DNA of 26,000 bases from Prorocentrum cordatum (GCA_963575745.1 CAUYUJ010000352.1:64001-90000), one strand, 5' to 3'; positions 6,743-16,157 are shown, counted from the first letter of the stretch. Notes: generated from the letters alone by a model not told the origin. Numbers and translations are program-made.

Positions 6743-7681
6743 CGGGCCACGAGTCTCCCCAATCGTCCCCTTGTTGCATATGCAGTTACCGCAGACATGT
6801 GTAATCGATCCCGCATCGTACCATATCTTCTCATTTATTCCACATCCTGCGGCGCAAGTTTGAGCAAACTTTCTCGTCATTCGGCCGCCCAGGGCGGCGA
6901 CCGCAGAGCGGGGGGGGAAAATAACAAATTACCCAACACGCGCAACGATGGACTGCACAGGCGCGTCCTGCAGTAGTTTCGCGGAGCTGCTAGGCACAAA
7001 CTTGAAAAAATACAACAACTTAAACAAGTGCCCTTTTGCACGCGCCCCTGCTTCTGCCGATAAGGAGGGTAGGGGGGGCGCGATAGCTTGCTCGGCGCGG
7101 CGCCGAGTTGTCAAACCCTTCACATGCCGCGGACTCGGCGCGGGCCAGCCTGCAAACGCAGCACGTTTCACATGTGACGGACTCGGCGCGAACCTGGGGA
7201 TGCCTTCGTGGGCGGCAGCCCCAGCAGCGTGCAGTAGCAGCGGTAATTGGTGGGACAAAACATGTTGGCTCTTTCGGTTTGAGACGCAACCTCTAGTTCC
7301 AACTAGCCCAACAAAAGACACCCGCGCGCTTAAAGGCCGAGCTCGGGCTGCATGTGAAGAGGCACGGAGAAGGCTCAAACGCCCTTGGCTCGTACCGCCT
7401 ACTGCAGGGCAGAGTGGGAAGGAGGATCAAGCGCCACTTGCCCTGGCACCCCTGAGCGAAGGCCGCGTTGCGCGTAATCATACCTTCCAATGGCGGGCGC
7501 GCCAAGCTGCTAGTTTGACGCCGAAACTATTTGAAACCCGCGCGCGGCCATTTTCAAAACCACCATGAAGCATTTTCAACTTCAGCACCGCACGGCCCGC
7601 AAGCGGCCTAGAACCATGAGAAAACCATTTTTATCATTCTTAATCTGATCCCCGACATGCCCGTGACCCTATCCACAGGGC
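6700..7681. other. Unrecognised sequence, right part of the recombinase island
   Basis: Not related to the hairpin units. There is a 206-codon open frame on the plus strand (6948-7568) starting MDCTGASCSSFAELLG and rich in Ala, Arg and Pro. I recognise no domain, and GC-rich composition could explain it. A doubled phrase, TTCACATG..CGGACTCGGCGCG, lies near 7120 and 7168. The 3' continuation of the recombinase gene might lie here. Confidence 0.4.
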
Positions 7682-7682
7682 G

Positions 7683-7692
7683 CCGGCTCCCA
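7683..7692 (+). repeat. Terminal remnant of a hairpin (right edge of island)
   Basis: GCCGGCTCCCAG followed by TT matches the last bases of hairpin H2. Its 5' arm, loop and most of the 3' arm are missing. This marks where the array resumes after the 3.7-kb island. Confidence 0.6.
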
Positions 7693-7694
7693 GT

Positions 7695-8654
7695 TATTCC
7701 GGCGCGCTGGAGAGCTAGTTGGCAAGAAAAATCTCGATGGAACTTTTGCTGACTTTTGGTCGGTTGAAAATTTTGTTCTCAAAACTTGACAATTCGTTTG
7801 AGCTCTAGTATTTTTTCCCGTGATATCCGATCTTATTTCCGCTCGCCATCTTGATCTCAGCTCGATCGGATGAATATTACGGTCGAAAAGTACTGTGGCG
7901 GGATTGGCTGTTTTGAGTCATCTTGATACGCGCTGAGGGTTTTCTCAACATAACTCGAGCTCTAGAACAGCTACAGAGCTGGTAAGCACAGCTAATCGAT
8001 GTAGAATGATTAGGCGCGTTCGTCTGTTGAATCCAGAGGTCTGAACTCGGTCTGTTAGCCGAGCTAGGTCCGCAAACCGATTCGTATTATTCGAGTCTTC
8101 TTGACAGAAACTCTCGGTTTTCTGTACTTAACTCGAGTTGTAGGACAGCTACAGAGCTGATAGTTACAGAAACCGATTCAGAATTATCAGTTGCGTGTGT
8201 CTGTCGAATCCAGAGCTCTGAACCCGGTCTGCTGCCTGATCTAGAATCGCGAAACTATTCGTATTGGTCGAGTCATCTTGAGAAGTGCTCTCGGTTTTCT
8301 TCACTGAACTCGCGCTGAGGGTGGCTACAGTACTGGTGGTCACAGGGATCGCTTTCAATACATCAGGCGCATCCGCCTGTCGGATCCACAGCTCGGAACT
8401 CGGTCTGCTGCCCGAATTAGGTATGCAAAACTATTGTATTGTTCGAGTCATCCTGAGAGGTCCTGTCGGATTTCTGCACTTAACTCGGGCTGTAGGGGTC
8501 AGCAGGGCTGGTAATGACAGAAGTCGATTCGCAGATATCGGACGCGTCTGCCTGTCGCATTCAGAGGTGAATTTTTTTGCACTATGAGTCGGAATGTTGG
8601 TAGGTGCTGTCGGTTTTCTTAACTTAAGCCGAGCTAGGAAGCTCTACGAGTCTC
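7695..8654 (+). repeat. L-type hairpin unit, copy 1
   Basis: Starts ATTCCGGCGCGCTGGAGAGC, then TTGGTCGGTTGAAAATTTTG and a stretch with CCCGTGATATCCGATC. It then runs into imperfect tandem repeats of about 176 bp, each containing TTCGAGTCATCTTGA, TCTCGGTTTTCTGTAC, AACTCGAG, CAGCTACAGAGCTG and CTGAACTCGGTCTGC (TCGAGTC near 8091, 8268 and 8443). Ends GGAAGCTCTACGAG before H4. No coding signal. Confidence 0.85.
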
Positions 8655-8688
8655 CCGGCGGTAACCAAGGTTGACGGTTTACCGCCGG
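8655..8688 (+). repeat. Hairpin H4
   Basis: A-T subtype, arms CCGGCGGTAACC and GGTTTACCGCCGG, loop one base longer (AAGGTTGAC). Followed by CGCCCAG. Confidence 0.9.
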
Positions 8689-8690
8689 CG

Positions 8691-8955
8691 CCCAGTTGGG
8701 TGGTTTTGCGAATATTTGAAAGATATTTGACAATTCATTTTCAGAAAGCAGATTTTTACTCCGAGCATTGAGATATAAACTTTGTTCCCTGAGCAGCTCA
8801 GCCCTCTAGAGCGATTTTCAGTACCAGTTCACTTGGAGGAACCGACTTCATGCTGACTCCGAAAAATCTCAACTTAAAGTTTTTGTAGAAAAGCTCCCAG
8901 AAGCTGTCGCTTTTATGCTGAGCTTCCTCACGATGCAAGGAGCCCTACGAGGTTC
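8691..8955 (+). repeat. S-type unit body (5'-truncated), copy 3
   Basis: Starts directly after H4 at TTGGGTGGTTTTGCG and runs through AAAGCAGATTTTTACTCCG, AGCAGCTCAG and ACTTGGAGGAACCGAC to GGAGCCCTACGAGG. Subtype with ACTCCGAGCATTGAGATAT rather than CGCACCTGTAG. Confidence 0.85.
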
Positions 8956-8988
8956 CCGGCGGTGACCAGGTTGCCGGTTCACCGCCGG
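8956..8988 (+). repeat. Hairpin H5 (G-C subtype)
   Basis: Arms CCGGCGGTGACC and GGTTCACCGCCGG: relative to the A-T copies, the A of the 5' arm is G and the paired T of the 3' arm is C. The loop has GTTGCCGG in place of GTTGACGG. Ends CGCCA. Confidence 0.9.
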
Positions 8989-9011
8989 CGCCATTCTCTG
9001 CTCTCAGGGTT

Positions 9012-9112
9012 TACCTCGTAGAGCTCTTCGGCATCGATGAGCTAGAGGAATTCCGGCGCGGGGTGGAGCTAGTAACTCGTAGAGCTTCCCTTAGCAAGTT
9101 ATGGCTGGAAGC
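9012..9112 (+). repeat. Shared 5' module (S form joined to L form)
   Basis: CTCGTAGAGCTCTTCGGC..GATGAGCTAGAGGAATTCC..GGTGGAGCTAG is followed at once by the L-type version, AACTCGTAGAGCTTCCCTTA. It is a direct junction between two 5' modules with GAGCTAG as common text. Confidence 0.8.
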
Positions 9113-10107
9113 TTAAGAGTAATTCCGGGGCGCTGGAGAGCTAGTTGGCAAGAAAAATCTCGACGGACCTTTTGGTGACCTTCAATCGGTTCAAAATTTT
9201 GTTCTCGAAATTCAACAATTCGTTTGAGCTCTAGTATTTTTTCCCGTGATATTCGATCTCATTCCCGCTCGCCATCTTGATCTCAGCTCGATCGGATATT
9301 TTTACTGCCAAAAAGCACTCCGGCGGGATCGGCCGTTTCGAGTTATCTTGATACGAGTTGTCGGTTTTCTCAAGATAACTCGAGCTTCAGGACAGCTACA
9401 GAGCTGGTAAGCACAGCTAATCGATCCAGAATGATCAGGCGCGTTCGCCTGTTGAAGCCAGAGGTTTGAACTCGGTTTGCTAGCCGAGCTAGGTCCGCAA
9501 ACCTATTCGTATTATTCGAGTCATCTTGACAGACGCTCTCGGTTTTCTGTATTTAACTCGAGCTACAGGACAGCTACAGAGCTGATATGTACAGAATCTG
9601 ATTCAGAATCATCAGTGGCCGTTTTCTGTTGAATTCAGAGCTCTGAACTCGGTCTGCTGCCCGTATTGTTCGAGTCATCTTGAGAGGTGCTCTCGGTTTT
9701 CTGCTCTCAGCTCGGGCTGTAGGGGGTCTGCATGGCTGGTAATCACTGAAATGGATTCTGAGACATCAGGCGCATCCGCCTTTGAAATCCAGAGCTCCCG
9801 AACTAGGTCCGCGAAACTATTCGTATTGTTCGAGTTATCCTGAGAGGTGCTGTCGGTTTCCTGCACGGGCTGTAGGGGCTACAGGACTGGTAATCACAGA
9901 AATCGATTCAGAGACATCGAACGCGTCCGCCTGTCGCCTGCAGAGGTCTGAACTCGGTCTGATACTCGAGCTAGGTTTGCCAAACTATTCGTATTGTTCG
10001 AGTCATCTTGAGAGGTGCTAGAGGTCCGAAATTGCTTGGGCTGAAAAACTATTTTCCTGTGTACAGTTTTTCGTTATTATATGTTGTCAGGAAGGTCTAC
10101 GAGTTTC
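9113..10107 (+). repeat. L-type hairpin unit, copy 2
   Basis: GAGTAATTCCGGGGCGCTGG, TCTCGACGGACCTTTTGGTG, then the same order of motifs as copy 1 and several 176-bp sub-repeats (TTCGAG phrases near 9338, 9507, 9669, 9828 and 9998). The 3' part has CTGAAATTGCTTGGGCTG and TATATGTTGTCAGGAAGG before H6. Confidence 0.85.
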
Positions 10108-10141
10108 CCGGCGGTAACAAAGGTTGACGGTTTACCGCCGG
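10108..10141 (+). repeat. Hairpin H6
   Basis: A-T subtype, arms CCGGCGGTAAC and GTTTACCGCCGG, loop rich in A (AAAGGTTGACG). Ends CGCCCAG. Confidence 0.88.
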
Positions 10142-10322
10142 CGCCCAGTTGGCCGACCCGGCCAGAAAGGACAAAGTGGTAACTTTTGGGTGGTTTTGCG
10201 AAAAATACCTCGTAGAGCTCTTCGGCATCGATGAGCTAGAGGAATTCCGGCGCGGGGTGGAGCTAGTTGGCCGACCCGGCCAGAAAGGGCAAAGTGATAA
10301 CTTTTGGGTGGTTTTGCAAAAT
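10142..10322 (+). repeat. S-type 5' module, two copies; left 125-bp direct repeat
   Basis: A truncated module (TTGGCCGACCCGGCC..) is followed by a full one starting CCTCGTAGAGCTCTTCGG. The stretch 10198-10322 recurs at 11769-11893 with one difference (G at 10290 against A) and flanks the satellite insert. Confidence 0.9.
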
Positions 10323-10460
10323 TCTAGACGCTTCGCGTATCCCCACCAGCCCGTTCAGAAATGAGTCCCAGGGGAGTGGGGGTTATGAGGGAAGCGGGGG
10401 AGCATGCAGAAGAACAAAGGGCGGGGTCAGCCGCCATGTACCCCAAGAGGGGGAGGATGT
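10323..10460 (+). other. Leading edge of the satellite insert
   Basis: Begins TCTAGACGCTTCGCG where the S unit breaks off. G-rich, no gene seen; it leads into the purine tract. Confidence 0.5.
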
Positions 10461-10672
10461 AGGAGGAGCCGTCGTCGTCGGAGTAGGAGGAAGAGGAGGG
10501 GCAGGAGGAGGAGCAGGAGGAGGAGGAGGAGGAATAGAAGGAGGAGGAGATGGAGGAATGCGAGGACGAGGAGGACGAGAAGGAGGAAAAGGAGGACGAG
10601 GCGGAGGAAGAGGAGGAGGAGGGGGAGGGGGAGGAGGGAGGAGGAAGAAAAAGAGGAGGAGGAGGAGGACAA
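10461..10672 (+). repeat. Polypurine (GGA/AGG) tract
   Basis: About 210 bases almost entirely of G and A on the plus strand, in GGA, GAGGA and GGAGGC triplets. It gives long open frames (Gly/Arg- or Glu-rich on plus, Ser- or Leu-rich on minus) that are composition artefacts. A candidate for triplex or quadruplex structure. Confidence 0.9.
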
Positions 10673-10679
10673 TTGCGAG

Positions 10680-11640
10680 CTTGGGGGCCTCTTGGGCCGT
10701 CCTTGGGGCCTCTTGCGTATCTCGGCGAGCCTCTTGTGGCCTCTTGGGGGTCTCTTGGGGGCCTCTTGGAGGCCTCTTGGGGGCCTCTTGGGGCCTCTTG
10801 GGGCCCTATTGGGGCGCTCTTGGGGCGCTCTTGGGAGCTATCGAGGCGCTCTTGGGGCCATCTTGGAGGAGATCTATCAAAGAAGGGGGGGGGCCCCAAT
10901 TAGCGCTGCCCCTCTAGAGTGCCTCGAGTCGCCTCTTGGGCCCCCCCAAGAGGCCAAAATCCTTCCAAAACCTAGGTAAAATCAATGTTTTTTGTTTTCT
11001 CGCCTTTTCGCTCTTGGACCCGTCTTGGGAGCCTCTTGGGCCTCTTGGGGGTCTCTTGGGAGCCTTTTGGAGGCCTCTTGGGCGCTTCTTGGGGCCTCTT
11101 GGGGCGCTCTCGGGGCGCTCTTGGGGCGCTCTTGGGAGCCTTCGGGGCGCTCTTGGGGCCATCTTGCAGGGGATCGATCAGAGAAGGGGGGTCCCCAATT
11201 AGCGTTGCCCCTCTAGAGTGCCTCGAGTCGCCTCTTGGGCCCCCCAAGAGGCCAAAACCTAGATAAAATCAATGTTTTCTGTTTTCTCGCCTTTTCGCTC
11301 TTGGAGCCGTCTTGGGCCATCTTGGATTCTCTTGGGGCCTCTTGGGGGTCTCTTGGCAGCCTCTTGGAGGCTTCTTGGAGGCCTCTTGGGGTCTCTTGGG
11401 GCCCTCTTGAGGCGCTCTTGGGGCGCTCTTGGGAGCCTTCGGGGCGCTCTTTGGGCCATCTTGGAGGAGATCTATCAAAGAAGCGGGGGTTGCTTATTAG
11501 CCCCGCCCTTCCAGAGTGCCTCGAGTCGCCTCTTGGGCCCCCCCAAGATGCCAAAATCCTTCCAAAACCTAGGTAACATCAATGTTTTGTGTTTTTTCGC
11601 TTTTTCGCTCTTGGAGCTGTCTTGGGCCATCCTGGACGCT
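10680..11640 (+). repeat. Higher-order satellite: three ~300-bp units of GGGGCCTCTTG sub-repeats
   Basis: Each unit has many variants of a 10-12 base phrase around GGCCTCTTGGGG. Then come GGCGCTCTTGGGGCCATCTTG, GATCTATCAAAGAAG (10871, 11172, 11469), CCTCTAGAGTGCCTCGAGTC, CCAAAACCTAGGTAA and ATGTTTTNTGTTTT. Anchor spacing is 301 and 297 bases. The units are diverged versions of each other. The many open frames on both strands are by-products of the short period. Confidence 0.9.
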
Positions 11641-11768
11641 CTGACACCTCGCGACCGGCCCCGTCCAGGTCAGTGGGGAGGGGTAAGGGGAGGGGTAAAC
11701 CCCCCCCGAAGGGGAAGAAGGGGGTTGGCAGAGGAAACTCCCTAGACCACCTACGCCGTAAAGGGCTG
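11641..11768 (+). other. Trailing edge of the satellite insert
   Basis: GC- and purine-rich, with GGTCAGTGGGGAGGGGTAAG and CCCCGAAGGGG (a small stem-loop). A similar CCCCGAAGGGGAG occurs at 22294. No gene seen. Ends at the right direct repeat. Confidence 0.5.
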
Positions 11769-12138
11769 GCGAAAAATACCTCGTAGAGCTCTTCGGCATC
11801 GATGAGCTAGAGGAATTCCGGCGCGGGGTGGAGCTAGTTGGCCGACCCGGCCAGAAAGGACAAAGTGATAACTTTTGGGTGGTTTTGCAAAATATTGAAG
11901 GATATTTGACAATTCATTTTGAGAAACCAGATTTTTCGCACCTGTAGTGGGTTATGGCGCGTGCGCCAGTAAAATTTTCAGGGCCATAGGTGCATTATTA
12001 CTATCAAAACACTTGGAGGAACCGAGGTTGTATAAAAACAGAAAGACGTGTTTTTTTCGAGTTTTTCGTTTCTCGCCTCAGAAGCTTTCTCCATGTGTTC
12101 CGACGATCGCTGTGCAAGAAAAGAGCTCTACGAGGTTC
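11769..12138 (+). repeat. S-type unit, near full length; starts with right 125-bp direct repeat
   Basis: 5' module, GGTTTTGCAAAATATTGAAG, TTTTTCGCACCTGTAGTGGG, TTATGGCGCGTGCGCCAG, ACACTTGGAGGAACCGAGG, to AGAGCTCTACGAGGTT. It is one of the most complete S units and a good reference copy of about 400 bases with its hairpin. Confidence 0.88.
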
Positions 12139-12171
12139 CCGGCGGTAACCAGGTTGACGGTTTACCGCCGG
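12139..12171 (+). repeat. Hairpin H7
   Basis: A-T subtype, loop AGGTTGAC, followed by TTCCAG. Confidence 0.9.
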
Positions 12172-12420
12172 TTCCAGTTAAAGAATATTTGTCAATTCAT
12201 TTTCAGAGAGCAGATTTTTCGCACCTGTAGTGGGTTATGGCGCGTGCGCCAGTAGAATTTTCAGGGCGATAGGTGCAGCATTACTATCCGAACACTTGGC
12301 GGAACTGACGTTGGAGAAAAACAGAAAAACGTGATTGTTCGAGTTTCTTAGGTCTTGCTCTAGACGCTTTCCTCATGCTCACCGAGAAGCGCCGTGTGAG
12401 GAAAGAGCTCTACGAGGGCT
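12172..12420 (+). repeat. S-type unit, 5'-truncated
   Basis: Starts at AAAGAATATTTGTCAATTC directly after the CAG of H7, about 120 bases into the S consensus, and then follows the preceding unit closely. A clear case of a variable 5' start with a common 3' end. Confidence 0.88.
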
Positions 12421-12453
12421 CCGGCGGTTACCTGGTTGACGGTTTACCGCCGG
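12421..12453 (+). repeat. Hairpin H8
   Basis: 5' arm CCGGCGGTTACC and 3' arm GGTTTACCGCCGG: one stem pair is lost (T opposite T). Ends TTCCCAG. Confidence 0.85.
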
Positions 12454-12489
12454 TTCCCAGTTGGACGCTGCCAAGTAGTGTGCTCGAGG
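12454..12489 (+). repeat. P-module end fragment
   Basis: After CCCAGTT comes GGACGCTGCCAAG, the last bases of the P module, then a short link into the L-type 5' module. Shows that P, S and L pieces are joined end to end. Confidence 0.6.
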
Positions 12490-13616
12490 CTACTAACTCG
12501 TAGAGCTTCCCTCAGCAAGTTGTTGCTGGAAGCTTAAGAAATTCCGGGGCGCTGGGGAGCTAGTTGGCAGGAAAAATCTCGACTGACCTTTTGCTGACTT
12601 TTGGTCGGTTGAAAATTTTGTTCTCCGAAATTCCAATATTCGTTAGAGCTCTAGTATTTCTTCCCACCATATTCGATCTCATTCCCGCTCGCCGTCTTAA
12701 TCTCAGCTCGATCGGGTACCTTTTACTGCCAAAAAGCGTCGCGGCGGGATCGGCTGTTTCGAGTCATCTTGATACGCGGTGACGGTTTTCTCTAGATAAC
12801 TCGACGTTCAGGTCAGCTACAGAGCAGGTAAGCACAGCTAATCGATTCAGAATGATCAGGCGCGTTCGTCTGTTGAACCCAGAGGTCTGAATTCGGTCTG
12901 CTAGCCGAGCTAGGTCCGCAAACCTATTCGTATCATTCGAGTGATCTTGACAGACGCTCTCGGTTTTCTGTACTTAACTCGAGCTACAGGAAAGCTACAG
13001 AGCTGATACGTACAGAATCTGATTCAGAATCATCAGTGGCCATTGTCTGTGGAATCCAGAGCTCTGAACTCGGTCTGCTGCTCGATCTAGAATCGCGAAA
13101 CTATTCGTATTGTTCGAGTTCTCTTGAGAGATGCTGTCGGTTCTCTCACTTAAATCGGGCTATAGGGGGGCTGCATGGCTGGTAATCACTGGAATCGATT
13201 CGGAGACATCAGGCGTGTCCGGCTTTCGAATCCAGAGCTCCGAACTCTGTCTGCTGCCCGCGAAACTATTCGTATTGTTCGAGTCATTCTGAGAGGTGCT
13301 GTCAGTTTCCTGCACGTAACTCGGGCTGTAGGGCAGGCTGCGGGGCTGGTAATCACAGGAATCGATTCAGAGACATTAGACGCGTCCGCCTGTCGCATGC
13401 AGAGGTCTGGATGAGCTAGGTGTGTCAAACTATTCGTCGATTTACGCACGTAACTCGGGCTGTAGGAGAGCTAGAGAGCTCGTATAGAAGACAATCCAGA
13501 AGCATCGGGGGCGGTCGGCTGTTGCATCCGAGAGGTCTGAAATTGCCTGGGCTGAGCAATTATTTTCAGTGTATTTTTTTCGACACTATATGTTGTCAGG
13601 AAGCTCTACGAGTTCC
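12490..13616 (+). repeat. L-type hairpin unit, copy 3
   Basis: AACTCGTAGAGCTTCCCTCA, AAATTCCGGGGCGCTGGGG, then the L body and repeated TTCGAG..AACTCGAG sub-repeats. The 3' end reads TGTTGTCAGGAAGCTCTACG as in copy 2. About 1.1 kb; no coding signal. Confidence 0.85.
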
Positions 13617-13650
13617 CCGGCGGTAACCAAGGTTGACGGTTTACCGCCGG
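13617..13650 (+). repeat. Hairpin H9
   Basis: A-T subtype, loop AAGGTTGAC, then CGCCCAG followed by TGG instead of the more frequent TT. Confidence 0.9.
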
Positions 13651-13780
13651 CGCCCAGTGGACACGCATCTGTCTCAGGCGAGCGCAGGGACACGCGCGGC
13701 GCCAGGGGTGCGCTTCCGCAACGCGACGCGTCCGTGCGCGTGTCTCGCGCTGGCTATCCGGGTTTTGGACAACAACAGGT
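13651..13780. other. GC-rich link between units
   Basis: GACACGCGCGGCGCCAGGGG and similar CG-rich text, then CCGGGTTTTGGACAAC, a P-module trace. No gene. Confidence 0.4.
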
Positions 13781-14121
13781 TTTCACTTAATGCAAAATTT
13801 TGAAATTCGTTTTAAGAACAGGTATTTTTCTCACGTGTAGTAGGTTATGCCGCGTCTGCCAGTTAAATTCCGAGGTCCGAAGCTGCAATATTACTATCAA
13901 AAGACTTGAGGGAGCTGTCGGCGGGTTTCAGTCATCTCGACACGCGTTGACATTTTTATATCTCGTAGAGCTTTTCGTCGATGAGCTGAAGGAATTCCTG
14001 CGCAGTGGCATGTAAACTCCTCTCTGACAGCAGCTCAGCTCTCCCGATGTATTTTCTTGTGAGTTGACTTCCTGAAACTGAGCGAATGTGAACATCGAAA
14101 AAATCAAAAATAAACATTTTC

Positions 14122-14156
<35 letters not shown>

Positions 14157-14206
14157 CTACTTCGATTTTCAGAACTCTTACCAGTGTGAGGAGCTCTACG
14201 AGGTTT
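13781..14206 (+). repeat. S-type unit with T30 expansion
   Basis: AATTCGTTTTAAGAACAGG, CTATCAAAAGACTTGAGGG, an internal TATATCTCGTAGAGC module at 13959, then the GAGCAGCTCAG-type body. A T run of 30 (14124-14153) interrupts the body before TACTTCGATTTTCAGAAC. Confidence 0.8.
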
Positions 14207-14250
14207 CCGGTGGTGACTAGGTTGACGGTTCACCGACGGTTCACCGCCGG
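14207..14250 (+). repeat. Hairpin H10 with doubled 3' arm
   Basis: 5' arm CCGGTGGTGAC; 3' arm GACGGTTCACCG is present twice in tandem (14223-14250). G-C subtype; the 5' arm T can wobble-pair with G. Confidence 0.8.
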
Positions 14251-14289
14251 CGTCAGTCTAAAACCCGATATCTCTCAGAGAGCTCTCTG

Positions 14290-14374
14290 GCAATTGTCCG
14301 CCCGGGCCGGCTGAGCGAACTAGCTCCATCCCGCGCCGGAATTCCTTTAGCCCATCGATGCCGAAACTCGGGCG
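14290..14374 (-). repeat. S-type 5' module, inverted
   Basis: On the minus strand it reads TTTCGGCATCGATGGGCTAA, GGAATTCCGGCGCGGGATGG, AGCTAGTTCG, directly after the end of hairpin H11. The first 12 bases of the module are missing. Confidence 0.8.
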
Positions 14375-14410
14375 CCGGTGGTAAACCGCCAACCTTTTTT
14401 TTCTTGCCGG
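14375..14410 (-). repeat. Hairpin H11, A-run in place of upper 5' arm
   Basis: On the minus strand CCCGGC is followed by AAG and a run of nine A, then AGGTTGGCGG and TTTACCACCGG. The GGTAACC part of the 5' arm has been replaced, so only the outer stem remains. Confidence 0.75.
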
Positions 14411-15577
14411 GAGACTCGCAGAGCTGCCTTGCCATGCATTATGCCCAAAGAATTGGCAGAGAACGGATAGTTTTTCAGCCCGAGCCGAGCGCTGATAGCA
14501 GACTTATCTCAGGCTTCTAGATACATGTCACTATTGCCCCTTACGATTTCCTTCCCATTGCTGTGCTGAACAGCTTTGTAGCTCATCTGCAGCAAGTAAA
14601 ACCAAGGAAAACAGTAGCTTTAAAAAAAAACAGCAGCAGAGTACGAATCGGTGTTCAGCCCTAGCGCAAATAATCGACCGAGTGCCGGTGTCTAGATACT
14701 TTCAAATAGCGCGCATGATGATTATCTTGCCATGCGAATGCCTCAGAGCTCTCAATTTCATCTGCGCCTCGAGTTCAGTCCAGGAAACGAATTCCATCAC
14801 ATGAAAAAAAACACAGTATGACTAGTCGTTCGACGTCTGCGCTCATAACCAGACCCAAGCAAGCGTCTAGATACTTCAGACTAGCGCCTCATGAATTTCT
14901 TCTGATTCCTGTGCGTGAGAGCTCTCAAGCTCATCTGCAGCTCGAGGTGAGTGAAGAAATTCACCATCATTTCGAAACAAATCGGTCGAATACAAATAGT
15001 TTTGCGGGCTTCCCTCCGTAGCTCTTCTAGAGCTCGAGTTCAGTACAGAACACCGACTACGTCTGCAAAGAGAACTCGAAGAATGTGAATAGTTTCGCGG
15101 ACCTAGCTCGAGTAGCATGCCGAGTTCGGACCGCTCGATGCAGCAGACGAGCGCGCCTCATCATTCTAGATCGATTCGTCAGCTCTGTAGCTCTTCTACA
15201 GCCCGAGTTAAGTACAGAAAACCGACAGCACCTGTCGAAGAATACGAATAGTTTCGTGGACCTAGCTCGAGTAGCAGACCCAGGTCAGACCTCTGGATGC
15301 AACAGACGAACGCCCATGATGATTCTGAATCGGCGTCTGTAAGTACCAGCTCTGTAGCCCTCCTGAATCTCGAGTTAAGTACAGAAAACCCTCAACGCGT
15401 GTCAAGATGACTCGAAACGGCCGATCCCGCCGCAACGCTTCTTGGCAGTACAAGGTACCAGACCGAGCTCAGATTGAGACGGCGAGCGAAAATGAGATCG
15501 AAAACGGTGGGAAAAAATACTAGAGCTCTAACGAATTGTTGAATTTTGAGAACATAATTTTCAACCAAGCACTGGCG
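14411..15577 (-). repeat. L-type hairpin unit, inverted, copy 4
   Basis: On the minus strand it begins at 15577 with GCTTGGTTGAAAATTATG, passes the CCCACCGTTTTCGATCTC stretch, then 176-bp-type sub-repeats (TTCGAG, AACTCGAG, CAGACC). It ends with GGCATAATGCATGGCAAGG before H11. Bounded by H12 on its 5' side. Confidence 0.85.
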
Positions 15578-15610
15578 CCGGCGGTGAACCGTTAACCTGG
15601 TCACCGCCGG
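15578..15610 (-). repeat. Hairpin H12 (G-C subtype), inverted
   Basis: Minus strand: CCGGCGGTGACC, loop AGGTTAAC, GGTTCACCGCCGG, then CGCCAG. Confidence 0.9.
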
Positions 15611-15968
15611 AAACCTCGTAGAGCCCTTTCCACGGGAGAGAGTGCTTAGAATCTACAGAGAGAGCTTCTGGAAGCATTTCGCGAAAAAGGCAGAATTGAT
15701 TTTTCTCATGTCGATATGAAATTGGTTCCGCCAAGTGTTTTGATAGTAAATGTGCGCCTAGAGAGCTCATATTAAGACGCAGAGGCCCTCTTAATCGTTC
15801 ACAGGTGCGAAAAATCTGCTTACTCGAAATGAATTGTCAAATATCTTTCAAATCTTAGCAAAACCGACCGAAAGTTGTCACATTGTCTCTTCTGGTCGGG
15901 TCGGCCAACTAGCTCCACCCCGCGCCGGAATCCCTCTAGCTCATCGATGCCGAAGAGCTCTACGAGGT
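15611..15968 (-). repeat. S-type unit, inverted
   Basis: Minus strand: CCTCGTAGAGCTCTTCGGC at 15968, full 5' module, TTTTGGTCGG-like body, GCAGATTTTTCGCACCTG, ACTTGGCGGAACC, to AGGGCTCTACGAGG at 15614. A nearly complete unit of about 390 bases with H12. Confidence 0.88.
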
Positions 15969-16157
15969 AAAAGTTAGTTCCGTGTTCCCAGAGCAGGTCA
16001 GCTCTCTAGATCCAGTTTTAGTATCAGTTTACTTTCAGGGACCTACTTCATGTGACACCAAAAAATGTCAATTTGACGTTTTTTGCTGAAATACTCCGAG
16101 AAGCTCCCTGCTTCGATTCTGAGCACTGTTACGCGTGCAAGGAGCTCTACGAGGTTC
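15969..16157 (+). repeat. S-type unit fragment, plus
   Basis: TTCCCAGAGCAGGTCAGCTC, TTTACTTTCAGGGACC, TTTTTTGCTGAAATACTCC and GAAGCTCCCTGC, to AGGAGCTCTACGAGG. Head-to-head with the preceding inverted unit at about 15968. Confidence 0.8.

Noticed and set aside
10216-10234. GGCATCGATGA in the 5' module resembles the start of 5.8S rRNA
   Set aside because: Only about 11 bases match; the following bases (GCTAGAGG) do not continue as 5.8S. Likely chance.
10255-10275. GGAGCTAGTTGG as a Pol III A box (tRNA-derived SINE head)
   Set aside because: Only the AGTTGG half fits, and I see no B box (GGTTCGANNCC) at a suitable distance in S or L units.
10267-11576. Many 70-190 codon frames across the purine tract and satellite
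   Set aside because: They are present in several frames on both strands and consist of Gly/Arg, Ser, Leu/Gly/Trp or Pro/Arg repeats dictated by short-period DNA.
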